A program made the position numbers and the translations under genes. Shown here piece after piece: positions 1-7,214 of a stretch of DNA of 17,196 nucleotides (its first letter is position 1; each line of letters starts with the position of its first letter). The notes beneath the pieces were generated by a model, which made no database searches, was not told the origin of the DNA, and worked only from the letters and a program-made list of their open reading frames with translations. Source of the DNA: DASUSF01 sp036375275 (GTDB lineage: Bacteria > Pseudomonadota > Alphaproteobacteria > Geminicoccales > Geminicoccaceae); assembly GCA_036375275.1 (NCBI GenBank), contig DASUSF010000273.1, positions 1 to 17,196 of the forward strand. Reading direction: 5' to 3'.

Positions 1-1140
1 GGTCGTGGGCGAGCCGCCGTCGGCGCGGATGCCGAACCGGCAGTGGTGGATCCGGTTCCGCGCGCCCGCCATGGCCCGGCCCGCGCCGGAGCGGAACTCG
101 ATGCCGCGGCCGCTGAACCCGATCTCGCACCCGGTGATCGAGGCGAGATCGCCGTCGACCGCCACCCCAGTGTGGCACGCGGCGATCCCGAGGTCGAAGA
201 GCTCGGCCGATGTCGCGCCCGGCGCGATCTCGACCCCGGCGAGGGAGATGCCGGCGAGGTCGACCACGCTCGCGCCGGTCGGCCAGCCGGTGGCTCCCGG
301 TCCGATCAGCCGGAGCCGGCCGAGCGCCGGGCGGTCGCCGTCCAGCCGGATGCCGAAGCCGGTCGCGCTGGCCACCTTGAGCATGGAGCCGGGCCCGTCG
401 CCAATCACGCGGACGCCGCTCAGGGTGATCCCGGACGCGAGCACGTAGGGCTGCAGGCCGGCGGGCACGTAGACCGGCACGTTGCGCGCCGCCGCCGCCG
501 CGATCGCGGCCGCGAAGGCGCCCGCGTCGTCGCTGGCGCCGTCGCCGATCGCGCCGAAGTCGCGGACGTTCACCCGCGCCGCCAGATGCTCGCCGAGGGC
601 GCGGGCGGTGCTGCCGCCGGCCGGCGTGACGCTGGCGCCGCTGGCATCGCCGGTGCCCGGTACCTCGCCGGTGCCGAAGAGTGCGGGCGCGCCGGCGCTG
701 TCGAAGCCGAAGACCCGGTTCGCACGGGCCGCCGGGGCCGGGAGGCACACCTCGGCCTCGGCTTCGGCCGGGCTGAGCCGCAGCGCCCGGCGGTGCGCGT
801 CCCGGTCCTCCTGGATCAACATCATGATCCGGTCGAGCTCGGCGTTGACGGTGGCCGCGCGGAACGGGCCGCCGTCGACGAACGTGGTCTCGCGGATGCT
901 CTCGGTGCGGCGCACCAGCGTGACGACGGTCCCGGCGTCCGGCGGTTCGGCGTAAAGAACCTCGCCCCCCTCCGGATCGCCGACGCCGTCGACCGCGAAG
1001 CCGGTCGCCGGGAGGTCGTTCTCGTAGACCAGAAGATCGTCTGCCGCCTCGACCACGAAGGGGAAGGCGAAGGTCGTCCGGCTGCCGTCGGCGACGTACT
1101 GGATCCGAGGCTTCGGGTCGCGGGTGAAGGTGCTGGACAT
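1..1140 (-). CDS. Tail fibre/tailspike, T7-fibre N-terminal domain plus beta-helix (partial, runs off left edge)
   Basis: An open frame of 380 codons runs from ATG at 1140 to base 1 without a stop, so the C-terminus lies outside the window. Residues 1 to about 115 look like the T7 gp17-type fibre N-terminal domain that docks on the tail: IQYVADGSRTTFAFPF near the start, then a Val/Tyr-rich beta sheet, then ETTFVDGGPFRAATVNAELD leading into a helix with MMLIQED. After an Ala/Gly/Pro linker, residues 192-210 carry VRDFGAIGDGASDDAGAF, the usual opening of a pectate-lyase-3 right-handed beta-helix, and repeated short beta rungs follow to the edge. The role is host recognition or surface-glycan cleavage; no catalytic residues can be assigned. 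An AAGGG ribosome-binding site lies about 9 bases upstream, and the previous virion gene ends 50 bases before the start. Confidence 0.85.
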   Translation of the reverse strand, partial: MSSTFTRDPKPRIQYVADGSRTTFAFPFVVEAADDLLVYENDLPATGFAVDGVGDPEGGEVLYAEPPDAGTVVTLVRRTESIRETTFVDGGPFRAATVNAELDRIMMLIQEDRDAHRRALRLSPAEAEAEVCLPAPAARANRVFGFDSAGAPALFGTGEVPGTGDASGASVTPAGGSTARALGEHLAARVNVRDFGAIGDGASDDAGAFAAAIAAAAARNVPVYVPAGLQPYVLASGITLSGVRVIGDGPGSMLKVASATGFGIRLDGDRPALGRLRLIGPGATGWPTGASVVDLAGISLAGVEIAPGATSAELFDLGIAACHTGVAVDGDLASITGCEIGFSGRGIEFRSGAGRAMAGARNRIHHCRFGIRADGGSPTT

Positions 1141-1190
1141 CGGGATCGGCCCTTTCACAGGCAAGGCGGAGGAGGTGCGGGCGCTTCCGC

Positions 1191-1631
1191 TCAGAGGTCG
1201 AGCAGCGAGCTCCGGCGGCCGGCCGACCGGCCGAGCGTGCGCAGGCCGCTCGAGCTGGCGCCCCCGACCAGGTCGAGCAGGTTCCGCCGGCGGGCGCTGC
1301 TGGCGGCGCTCCGGATGTCGCCGATCTGCGCCGTCGAACGGCTCTCGCGCGCGGCGAGACCGGCCTCGGCCTCTTCGACCAGTCCCCGGAGCACGGCGTC
1401 CGACGAGCCGCCGCGACCCGCGACGCCGGCGGCGCCGGCCCGGGCCCGCTGGCTCGCGAGCTGCCGCCGGAGGCGTGCTTCCTCCTCCCGCCGGACTTCC
1501 GCGTCGCGCGCCTGGATCTCGGCGATCTGCTGGTCGCGGCCGGCGTTGATCGCGCTCGACTGGCGGCGCGCCGAGCGTTCGGCCAGCGCGAAATTGAGGC
1601 CGACGGTGGCCAGGCTGCTGAGAGCACCCAT
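1191..1631 (-). CDS. Probable internal virion protein (T7 gp14-like position)
   Basis: This 146-aa protein starts at an ATG overlapping the stop of the tail tubular B gene (TGATG), so translation is probably coupled. The first 17 or so residues are hydrophobic (MGALSSLATVGLNFALA). A long charged helix rich in Arg, Glu, Ala and Gln follows to about residue 65, then a Gly/Ser stretch (GRGGSSDAVLRGL) and a second helical region. T7-like phages encode gp14 directly after gp12: a small ejected protein with a hydrophobic N-terminus that helps form the channel through the host envelope. Position and composition match that role, but sequence similarity cannot be judged by eye. It could instead be an unrelated small virion protein. 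The function is inferred mainly from gene order. Confidence 0.6.
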   Translation of the reverse strand: MGALSSLATVGLNFALAERSARRQSSAINAGRDQQIAEIQARDAEVRREEEARLRRQLASQRARAGAAGVAGRGGSSDAVLRGLVEEAEAGLAARESRSTAQIGDIRSAASSARRRNLLDLVGGASSSGLRTLGRSAGRRSSLLDL

Positions 1632-3541
1632 CAGTTGTTCACCTTCACTTCGGTGGTCACGGAGAGCACGTTGCAGGGCAGCGGGGCGTCCTGCTCGATG
1701 CGCCAGGGAGGCTGGTCGGCGCCCCGGCGCCAGCCGAGCGCCCGGAGCGACACGTCGCCGGTGAACGGCGGCGGGACCCGGTCGCTCGGGCCTTCGCCGA
1801 TCCGGTGCAGCGGGACCTCGTGCAGGCCGCCGCCGGCATCGATCCGGAGGCTCTGCGTCTCGAACAGGCGGAGCGTCACCCGGATCGGGCGGTAGGCGGC
1901 GTCGAGCGGGGTGGTCCGGCCGACCGCGGGCGCTGCCGGCATCGGCTCGATCTCGTGGCGGAACGGCAGACCCACCGCCACCTCGCGCGCCGGTGCCCCG
2001 AGCGTGATCGCGCCGCCCGTGACGGTCGTCCGCTCCACCACCTGATCGTCGGCGACGACGGCGACGGTCTCACCCTCGAGATGATCCAGGCCGGACCAGG
2101 CGACCACCGGCGCGGCCGCCTGGAGGCGGCGCCCCGCGTCGACCTGGAGCTGGTCGTCGAAGCGCTCGATGAAGAAGCCGCCGGCGCGCTCGACCAGCAG
2201 CAGCACGTCGCCGTCCACCACCGCGACCGAACGCACCGCGCCGGCGGTCTCGAGCAGGCTCCAGGCGGCGATGTCGGCGTTGCGGTAGATCGCGATCGCG
2301 GCCAGGGTGCCGTCGGCCATGGCGATCAGGAACAGCCGGCGGCCCTGGTCGAACACCTGGTCCACGGGACCGTCGACCAGATGCCGGGCGAGCAGCGCGA
2401 GGTCGGCGGCCTGATAGGCGAGCTCGGTGTCGGTGAACAGGAACTCGCGCAGCTCGCGTCCGCTCCGCCCGACGAACAGGGTTGCGCCGTCGACGTCGCG
2501 CGGCGGCACGTGACGATCCTCCGGTGAGCCCACCCGGCTCTGCTGCTCCACCTGGACGCTGGTCGGCGTGAGCGGCGAGCCGGTCACGATCCACTCGCCG
2601 GCGGTGGTGAAGACCTGAAGGTGGCGTCCCGCGACCAGTGCCCGGATCGCCTGGCGCTCGCTGCCGCCGAGGCGGAACTCGACCGCCTCGTCGTCGAGGC
2701 CTTTACCCAGGTCGAAGTCCAGCGGACGACCGGTGCGCGACATCCAGAGGCCATTCGGCAGATCGCGCGAGCCGCCGAACACCGTCCGCGCCTGATGGAA
2801 GGTCACGGCGGCCGGCCAGCCGCGCGCCTCGCTGAAGGCGAGCTCGTCCCAGTCCGCCGTCGCGTCCATCGTCAGCGGATCCTGGTTGTCCCGGACCAGC
2901 CCCACCGCCTGGGTCGACGACTGGATGTTCGTGAGGTCGATCTGGACCCCCTTGATCCGGATCACGCCGCCGAGATGGTCGGCCGCGAACACCGGCGCGG
3001 ACGCGACCACGGTCACGGTGCCGCTCGGGGCATCGGCCTGCAGCGCGAGGTCGGGCGCGGTGAAGTTCGCGAACGGCGCGCAGGTCAGGCCGCTCTCCTT
3101 CTCCGCGAAGACCAGCTCCCGGATCGACCAGGTTCCGCCGCCGGCGCGCTCGACGACCTGTGGCGGCACGTCGGGGTGCGTGATGATCAGCTGATCCTGG
3201 AGCTGGGCCCAGACGATCCGCGCGAGCTGTGCCTCGGTGAACGGCGTGACCAGCGTCGCCTCGAGGGCGCCATCTCCGAACACCTGGACCTGGAAGTGGT
3301 TGAACGCGAGGAGGAACGTTCCTGCCGCGCCGAGGTCGAGCCCGACCAGTCGCCCGGGGCCGGCGGCCTCGGCGACATGCGCGAGGCCGGGGCGGCGGCG
3401 GATGCCACCAGTGGTCTCGACGACCACGTTCCGGAGCCGCCGGGCGCCGTTCTCGTAGGCCCGCAGATCGGTCCGCCCGAGCATCCGCGGATCGATCTCG
3501 CCGGCGGTGAACGAGGTCTGGCTGACGAAGGCGCGGGTCAT
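1631..3541 (-). CDS. Tail tubular protein B (T7 gp12-like nozzle)
   Basis: This 636-aa protein forms the tail nozzle in T7-like podoviruses. The N-terminus carries the family hallmark: SFTAGEIDPRMLGRTDL, then YENGARRLRNVVV, then GGIRRRPGL. Long beta-rich segments follow, as expected for a propeller-type nozzle protein, with a QARTVFGGSRDLPNGLWMSR segment typical of the family in the middle. The start at 3541 overlaps the stop of tail tubular A (TGATG). The frame stays open further upstream to 4087, but that would lie across the tail A gene and is not used. At 636 residues it is shorter than T7 gp12 (about 790 aa). It joins tail tubular A above and the fibre below. Confidence 0.9.
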   Translation of the reverse strand: MTRAFVSQTSFTAGEIDPRMLGRTDLRAYENGARRLRNVVVETTGGIRRRPGLAHVAEAAGPGRLVGLDLGAAGTFLLAFNHFQVQVFGDGALEATLVTPFTEAQLARIVWAQLQDQLIITHPDVPPQVVERAGGGTWSIRELVFAEKESGLTCAPFANFTAPDLALQADAPSGTVTVVASAPVFAADHLGGVIRIKGVQIDLTNIQSSTQAVGLVRDNQDPLTMDATADWDELAFSEARGWPAAVTFHQARTVFGGSRDLPNGLWMSRTGRPLDFDLGKGLDDEAVEFRLGGSERQAIRALVAGRHLQVFTTAGEWIVTGSPLTPTSVQVEQQSRVGSPEDRHVPPRDVDGATLFVGRSGRELREFLFTDTELAYQAADLALLARHLVDGPVDQVFDQGRRLFLIAMADGTLAAIAIYRNADIAAWSLLETAGAVRSVAVVDGDVLLLVERAGGFFIERFDDQLQVDAGRRLQAAAPVVAWSGLDHLEGETVAVVADDQVVERTTVTGGAITLGAPAREVAVGLPFRHEIEPMPAAPAVGRTTPLDAAYRPIRVTLRLFETQSLRIDAGGGLHEVPLHRIGEGPSDRVPPPFTGDVSLRALGWRRGADQPPWRIEQDAPLPCNVLSVTTEVKVNN

Positions 3542-4110
3542 CAGAAGCGCGCCCTGATCAGGGTGAAGTCCTCGACCCGGGCCGGCGTGTCCTGCTGGCT
3601 GTCGACCAGCCTCGCGAGCTTGAGCTCGCTGTCGGCGAGCTGATGGAAGCGCTCGGCACGCGCGCTGTTCTCGGTGAGCGGGATGCAGAACTCGGCCGCG
3701 AGCCGGGTCACGAGAGCGGGGGCGAAGTAGGCGGGGAAGTCGCCTTCGCTCGGCCGGAACAGGTAGGTCAGGGTGACGTCCTCGGCGTTGGTGTGCAGCT
3801 GGCGGTTCACGATCTGGTAGATCAGCCCGCGGCCCCGGCCGTCCGGCCCGGCGCCGATCGCCTTCAGGAAGTCGGAGGGCAGCGCGTAGGCGTGGGCGAA
3901 ATCGGCGAGGGGTTCGCCCGCCAGCCGCGCGAGCCGGGCGGTCGCGGTCGCGAACGTCCAGGGATGCACGCACAGCAGGGCGTCCCGGATCAGGGGGTAG
4001 AGGCTGCGGGCGATTCTGGCCTCGGCGGTGCCATCCTCGAAGGAGCCGATCCCGCTCGCGCCGATCTTGATCAGCGCGCTCGAGCACAGCTCGATGCTGC
4101 TAAGGGCCAT
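3541..4110 (-). CDS. Tail tubular protein A (T7 gp11-like gatekeeper)
   Basis: This 189-aa protein sits between the portal and the nozzle in T7-like tails. The N-terminus MALSSIELCSSALIKIGA is the family signature (helical, Leu-Cys-Ala-Leu-Ile-Gly). It is followed by the usual RIARSLYPLIRDALLCVHPW helix, a DFAHAYALPSDFLKAI segment and a Tyr/Leu beta segment ending in a helical C-terminus. The length is close to that of T7 gp11. A GTG immediately before the ATG (4113) could also start translation: the AGGA ribosome-binding site is 7 bases from the GTG and 10 from the ATG. I chose the ATG because it fits relatives. The stop overlaps the start of tail tubular B, so the pair is coupled. Confidence 0.9.
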   Translation of the reverse strand: MALSSIELCSSALIKIGASGIGSFEDGTAEARIARSLYPLIRDALLCVHPWTFATATARLARLAGEPLADFAHAYALPSDFLKAIGAGPDGRGRGLIYQIVNRQLHTNAEDVTLTYLFRPSEGDFPAYFAPALVTRLAAEFCIPLTENSARAERFHQLADSELKLARLVDSQQDTPARVEDFTLIRARF

Positions 4111-4158
4111 CACCAGTCGTTCCTGCGGTTGGGGGTTGGGGCGGCCGGACGGAGGCGC

Positions 4159-4527
4159 TCAGGCTGGCCAGCCGACCCGCACGCGGAGCGCCTGCCAGAG
4201 CTTCTGGCGCTCGACCTTGAGGAAGGCGATGACGCAGCCGGCGCGCTGGAAGCCGACGAGATAGGGGTGCTTCGGGACGGCGTAGACGGTCACCCGCTCG
4301 GGGGGGATCGGCAGATGCGGGCGGCGACCGGAGCTCCAGAGCTCCAGGAACGGCTCGAGCATGGCGCCTTCGAAGGCGAACCGGCGGATCGCGCTCGGCA
4401 CGCGCTGCTCGACGACGTCGACCCGGACACCGGGGCAGACGCGCAGCGTCGGCGCTTCGGCGAGCGCGCTCGGGGCCTGGATCGTGATCGCGGCGAGGAG
4501 GGTGGCGGCGGCCGGCATGCGCGGCAT
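4159..4527 (-). CDS. Small secreted protein of unknown function inside the virion operon
   Basis: This 122-aa protein starts at ATG 4527, preceded by GGAG at 7 bases. An in-frame frame extension upstream has no better start. Residues 1-23 look like a Sec signal peptide: a short basic start, a hydrophobic core LLAAITIQA and an Ala-Leu-Ala cleavage motif before Glu24. The mature part is about 99 residues with two cysteines (31 and 98) that could form a disulfide, and a C-terminal basic helix (ERQKLWQALRVRVGW). I do not recognise the family. A virion assembly protein would not normally carry an export signal, so this may be a cargo (moron) gene acting in the host periplasm, or a lysis or exclusion factor. 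It sits between a strong hairpin and tail tubular A. Confidence 0.65.
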   Translation of the reverse strand: MPRMPAAATLLAAITIQAPSALAEAPTLRVCPGVRVDVVEQRVPSAIRRFAFEGAMLEPFLELWSSGRRPHLPIPPERVTVYAVPKHPYLVGFQRAGCVIAFLKVERQKLWQALRVRVGWPA

Positions 4528-4574
4528 GACCCGTCTCCGGTGGCAGGGGTTCAAACGCTCGCCCGCGCCCCGGA

Positions 4575-4602
4575 CCCGTCGGGCGGCGGACCGCCCGACG
4601 GG
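4575..4602 (-). terminator. Strong hairpin after the capsid genes, probable terminator or attenuator
   Basis: A perfect 12-bp inverted repeat with a 4-base loop starts 15 bases past the stop of the 89-aa gene: arms 4575-4586 (CCCGTCGGGCGG) and 4591-4602. There is no run of U after it on the minus strand, so it is not a textbook intrinsic terminator; it may act as a partial terminator or as an mRNA 3'-end stabiliser. T7 places its main late terminator at the same point, just after the capsid gene, to lower transcription of the tail genes relative to capsid. Confidence 0.6.
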
Positions 4603-4617
4603 AAGGGGCTGGGGTGC

Positions 4618-4887
4618 TCAGTCGCTGTTGATCAGGCCGAAGCTCAAGATGTTCGAGGCATCGACCACGCCGCCGACGTTGCTCTTGACGATCAGCACGC
4701 CGCTCTCGGTCGTGCCGCCGGTGGAGGCGTTGGCGAAGACGAAGTCGCCGGGGCGCATCATGGTCGAGGCGCCGTTGAAGTAGCCGGCGCTGTCGATGTC
4801 CGCCGCCGCGTCGGTGGTCTTGTAGTGCCAGAGCGTGAAGCCGTTGGCGTAGCTCAGCGCGGAGAGGTTCTTCGGATTGTAGGCCAT
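4618..4887 (-). CDS. Small capsid-linked phage protein (possible decoration protein)
   Basis: This 89-aa protein begins two bases after the capsid stop (TGAGCATG) and has a very strong AAGGAGG ribosome-binding site 7 bases upstream, which suggests high expression matched to capsid. The N-terminus (NPKNLSALSYANGFTLWHYK) is of a type I have seen next to capsid genes in alphaproteobacterial phages. The rest is mostly beta: GYFNGASTMMRPGDFVFANA, then a Gly/Ser/Thr-rich turn, then VLIVKSNVGGVVDASNIL. No signal peptide or membrane segment is visible. Size, composition and stoichiometric pairing with capsid suggest a head-decoration or head-stabilising protein, but that role is inferred. Confidence 0.7.
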   Translation of the reverse strand: MAYNPKNLSALSYANGFTLWHYKTTDAAADIDSAGYFNGASTMMRPGDFVFANASTGGTTESGVLIVKSNVGGVVDASNILSFGLINSD

Positions 4888-4889
4888 GC

Positions 4890-5708
4890 TCAGACCTCCT
4901 TGCTGGGCAGCTCGATGACGCCGTCGCCGTCGATCAGGCAGGCGCCCTGGCTCATCGAGTTGGACACGAAGTGCGCGGCGCGGTCGCCGTGCCAGGTGAT
5001 GTCGGTCGTGACCTCCTGGCCGATGGCGTGCCCGATCGCGCTCCGGTGGAACCAGAAGCAGCGGCGGACGTCGCCGGTGATCGGCAGCCCCGAGTGCGGC
5101 ATCCAGAGGGTCCCGAGCCAGTTCTTGGCCTGGGTGCCGCGCCACGGCAGATCGTCCTGACCGACGAAGTCGGAGCTCGCGAACTCCGGGATGGCGAGCA
5201 GGTCGGACCACTGCTTCCAGCCGACCACCGCGAAGCGCTGGCCGTCGTCCGGCACGTCCATCTGGCCGAGCATCTCGAAGGCCTTGAGGATCTTGGCCTT
5301 GGTCAGCCCGTCGGTGCCGGCGCCCGCCACCTTGGTGGTCGCGTCGAGCGCCGTGATGATCAGCTCGTCGGTCTTCCGGCCGAGCGCGAAGGCGCCGGCG
5401 TTCGCCAGCACCTGGCGCTCGTCGATGTTGACCTTGAGCTCGTCGAGCTGGTCGACCCAGTCGCCGGCGTAGAAGTCCAGCAGCTGGCACTCGAGCGGGC
5501 TGTGGTCGACGTTCATGACCGGCACCTTGCCGTGCCGGGCCTTGGTCGACGCGGCGCCCTTGCCGACCTTCTGGAACACGGTCGTGCCGCCGCGCACGCC
5601 GTTCTTGGTGCGGACCGTGCCGCGGAGCTTGGAGCCCATCCGCTGGTAGGCCTGATGGACCTCTTCCTCGAACTGCTTGATGAACGCTTGATCGATCGTG
5701 GTGGACAC
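4890..5708 (-). CDS. Major capsid protein
   Basis: This 272-aa protein is the expected shell subunit with an HK97-type fold. I start it at GTG 5708 because a strong GGAGGG site lies 5-6 bases upstream; the open frame extends another 13 codons to 5747 without a good site. The N-terminus STTIDQAFIKQFEEEVHQAY is the helical N-arm. Then come a basic loop (GSKLRGTVRTKNGVRGG), FQKVGKGAAST, the conserved VDHSPLECQLLDFYAGDWVD segment, a helix-rich middle (LANAGAFALGRKTDELIITA), and late conserved aromatics (NWLGTLWMPHSGLP, CFWFHRSAIGHAIG). This pattern is that of capsid proteins of alphaproteobacterial podoviruses. It follows a structured non-coding leader and is coupled to the 89-aa gene. Confidence 0.85.
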   Translation of the reverse strand: MSTTIDQAFIKQFEEEVHQAYQRMGSKLRGTVRTKNGVRGGTTVFQKVGKGAASTKARHGKVPVMNVDHSPLECQLLDFYAGDWVDQLDELKVNIDERQVLANAGAFALGRKTDELIITALDATTKVAGAGTDGLTKAKILKAFEMLGQMDVPDDGQRFAVVGWKQWSDLLAIPEFASSDFVGQDDLPWRGTQAKNWLGTLWMPHSGLPITGDVRRCFWFHRSAIGHAIGQEVTTDITWHGDRAAHFVSNSMSQGACLIDGDGVIELPSKEV

Positions 5709-5927
5709 GTTCGTCCCTCCGCTGTGATGGACCGAGAGACGACACACGGTTGGTCCCGGTCAGGAGCGGGAGGCGCTTCGCGCCGGTGAGGCGCGGCGCC
5801 CCGTTCCCGCCCGGGGCCGCGGTCTCGGCGGATGCGCTCCGCCGCGGCGGGTCGGTGGTCCGGGCCCGCGATCGCGGGTTGGTCCGGCTGCCGACCGGTT
5901 CTCCGAGGACGGGCGGACCCGTGCGGC
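5709..5927 (-). other. Structured non-coding leader ahead of the capsid gene
   Basis: No gene was found in these 219 bases. They contain several inverted repeats: a perfect 14-base palindrome CCCGCGATCGCGGG at 5865-5878, a GGCGGA/TCCGCC pair at 5827-5843, and GGCGC-TTC-GCGCC at 5772-5784. The capsid ribosome-binding site is at the low end. This could end transcription after the adhesin cassette, protect or process the capsid mRNA, or hide a promoter; no convincing sigma70 boxes were seen. Confidence 0.45.
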
Positions 5928-7214
5928 TCAGGCCGCCTCGAGCCAGCCGGTGCCGTCGGTGAAGAGAGTGCCGTCGGCGAACGGCTCGCCGGTGATCCCG
6001 CCGCCGCTCACGCCGTCGATGAAGCAGTCGACCGAGCCGGCGCGGACGACGATCTCGCCCTGGGGCGCGGTCGCGCCGCTCAGGATCACCGTGTTGCCGG
6101 TGCCGTGGCCGTTGATGTTCTCGAGCGTGGCGCCGCCCTGCCGGGCGAGGTGGATCCCGGCGTAGGTCCCGGGATTGCCCTGCGACGGGTCGCGGACCAG
6201 GTTCCGGTCGATCCGGAAATCCCGCTGGGCCGTCATGTGGATCCCGTCGCGGCGCGTGGTGTCGACCTCGCAGCGCTCGACCCGACCGCGCAGCCGGTGC
6301 TGCTCGGGGATCAGACCGTCCTTGCCCTGGCCGCTCAGCGCGATGCCGTGGAAGGCGCAGTTCCGCGCCAGCATCAGGACCACGGTGAGGTCGTCGCTGT
6401 CGTAGGCGATCAGTCCGGAGCCGTTGCCGGTCGAGGTCGGCACGCCGATGTCGGTCGCCCGCAGGTCCGCGCACAGCCAGCGGTGCGAGAGGTGCTCGAA
6501 GTGGAAGGCGTCGCCCTCGCATCCCTCGGCCCGGCAGCCGATGATCCGGCCGTCGGTGACACGCGCGAAGCCGAAGCCCATGCCCTGATCGGTCGCTTCG
6601 CCGATGTAGCCGCTCGCCGTGCAGTCGACGACGACCACTTCGCTCGCCCCGAAGGTCGGGCAGTTGAGCTGGAGGCCGTCGCCGGCGGTGCCCAGGCCGG
6701 GATGGACGAAGCGGTTGCTCCTGAAGGTCAGGCGGGCGAGGCCGGCGGCGTCGAAGGAGACGATCCCGTAGCCCTTGCCCTCGTGGTCGCAGCCCTGGAC
6801 CAGGAGGTCGATGGTGCCGCTGTCGATCCGGACGAAGGCCTGCTGGGTGCCGCGCGAGACCAGGTTCCTGACCTCGAGCCCGACCGCGCCGGCGGCGACC
6901 ACGCTCGCCCCGCTGACGATCACGTCGGCCTGGTCCAGCAGGAGGCCGTCGCCGTCGATCACCACGCCCGGGGCAGCGACGCCGAGCATCACCGAGCCGG
7001 CGAATCCGCTCTTCGCCTTGACCGCTGCGTCGCCGCGCAGCACCAGCCCCGGGCTCGTGATGGCGAGCGGCGCAGTGACCCTGAACTGCCCGCCGGAGAG
7101 CACGACCTGATCGCCCGGCTGCCAGAGATCGATCGCGGCCTGGATCGCGGCGGTGTTGTCGGTGAGGCCGTCCGGCGTCCCGTTCGCGAACTGTTGTGGC
7201 GTGCGGTCGACCAT
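5928..7214 (-). CDS. Beta-helix virion protein (pectate-lyase-like, probable adhesin or tailspike)
   Basis: This 428-aa protein starts at an ATG overlapping the previous stop (TGATG). It opens with FANGTPDGLTDNTAAIQAAI, the pectate-lyase-3 entry motif. Short repeated rungs of alternating Val/Ile/Leu with Gly, Asn and Asp turns then run to the C-terminus (for example LVLRGDAAV, VVIDGDGLLL, NCAFHGIALSGQG, NRNLV-type turns). This is the right-handed parallel beta-helix seen in tailspikes and polysaccharide lyases. Unlike the fibre at the left edge it has no T7-type docking domain, so it must attach by another protein, perhaps the LamG protein translated just before it. A glycan-binding or glycan-cutting role is inferred; no active-site residues can be named. 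Confidence 0.8.
   Translation of the reverse strand: MVDRTPQQFANGTPDGLTDNTAAIQAAIDLWQPGDQVVLSGGQFRVTAPLAITSPGLVLRGDAAVKAKSGFAGSVMLGVAAPGVVIDGDGLLLDQADVIVSGASVVAAGAVGLEVRNLVSRGTQQAFVRIDSGTIDLLVQGCDHEGKGYGIVSFDAAGLARLTFRSNRFVHPGLGTAGDGLQLNCPTFGASEVVVVDCTASGYIGEATDQGMGFGFARVTDGRIIGCRAEGCEGDAFHFEHLSHRWLCADLRATDIGVPTSTGNGSGLIAYDSDDLTVVLMLARNCAFHGIALSGQGKDGLIPEQHRLRGRVERCEVDTTRRDGIHMTAQRDFRIDRNLVRDPSQGNPGTYAGIHLARQGGATLENINGHGTGNTVILSGATAPQGEIVVRAGSVDCFIDGVSGGGITGEPFADGTLFTDGTGWLEAA

Noticed and set aside
3542..4087. N-terminal extension of the tail tubular B frame to 4087
   Set aside because: It overlaps the whole tail tubular A gene, is Arg/Pro-rich without family similarity, and the ATG at 3541 begins exactly at the family N-terminus.
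43..5160. Very long plus-strand open frames opposite the virion genes (for example 43-1764 and 3643-5160)
   Set aside because: They are antisense to well-supported phage genes, have low-complexity Arg/Ala/Gly/Asp composition and no recognisable domains or ribosome-binding sites; GC-rich genes commonly create such frames.
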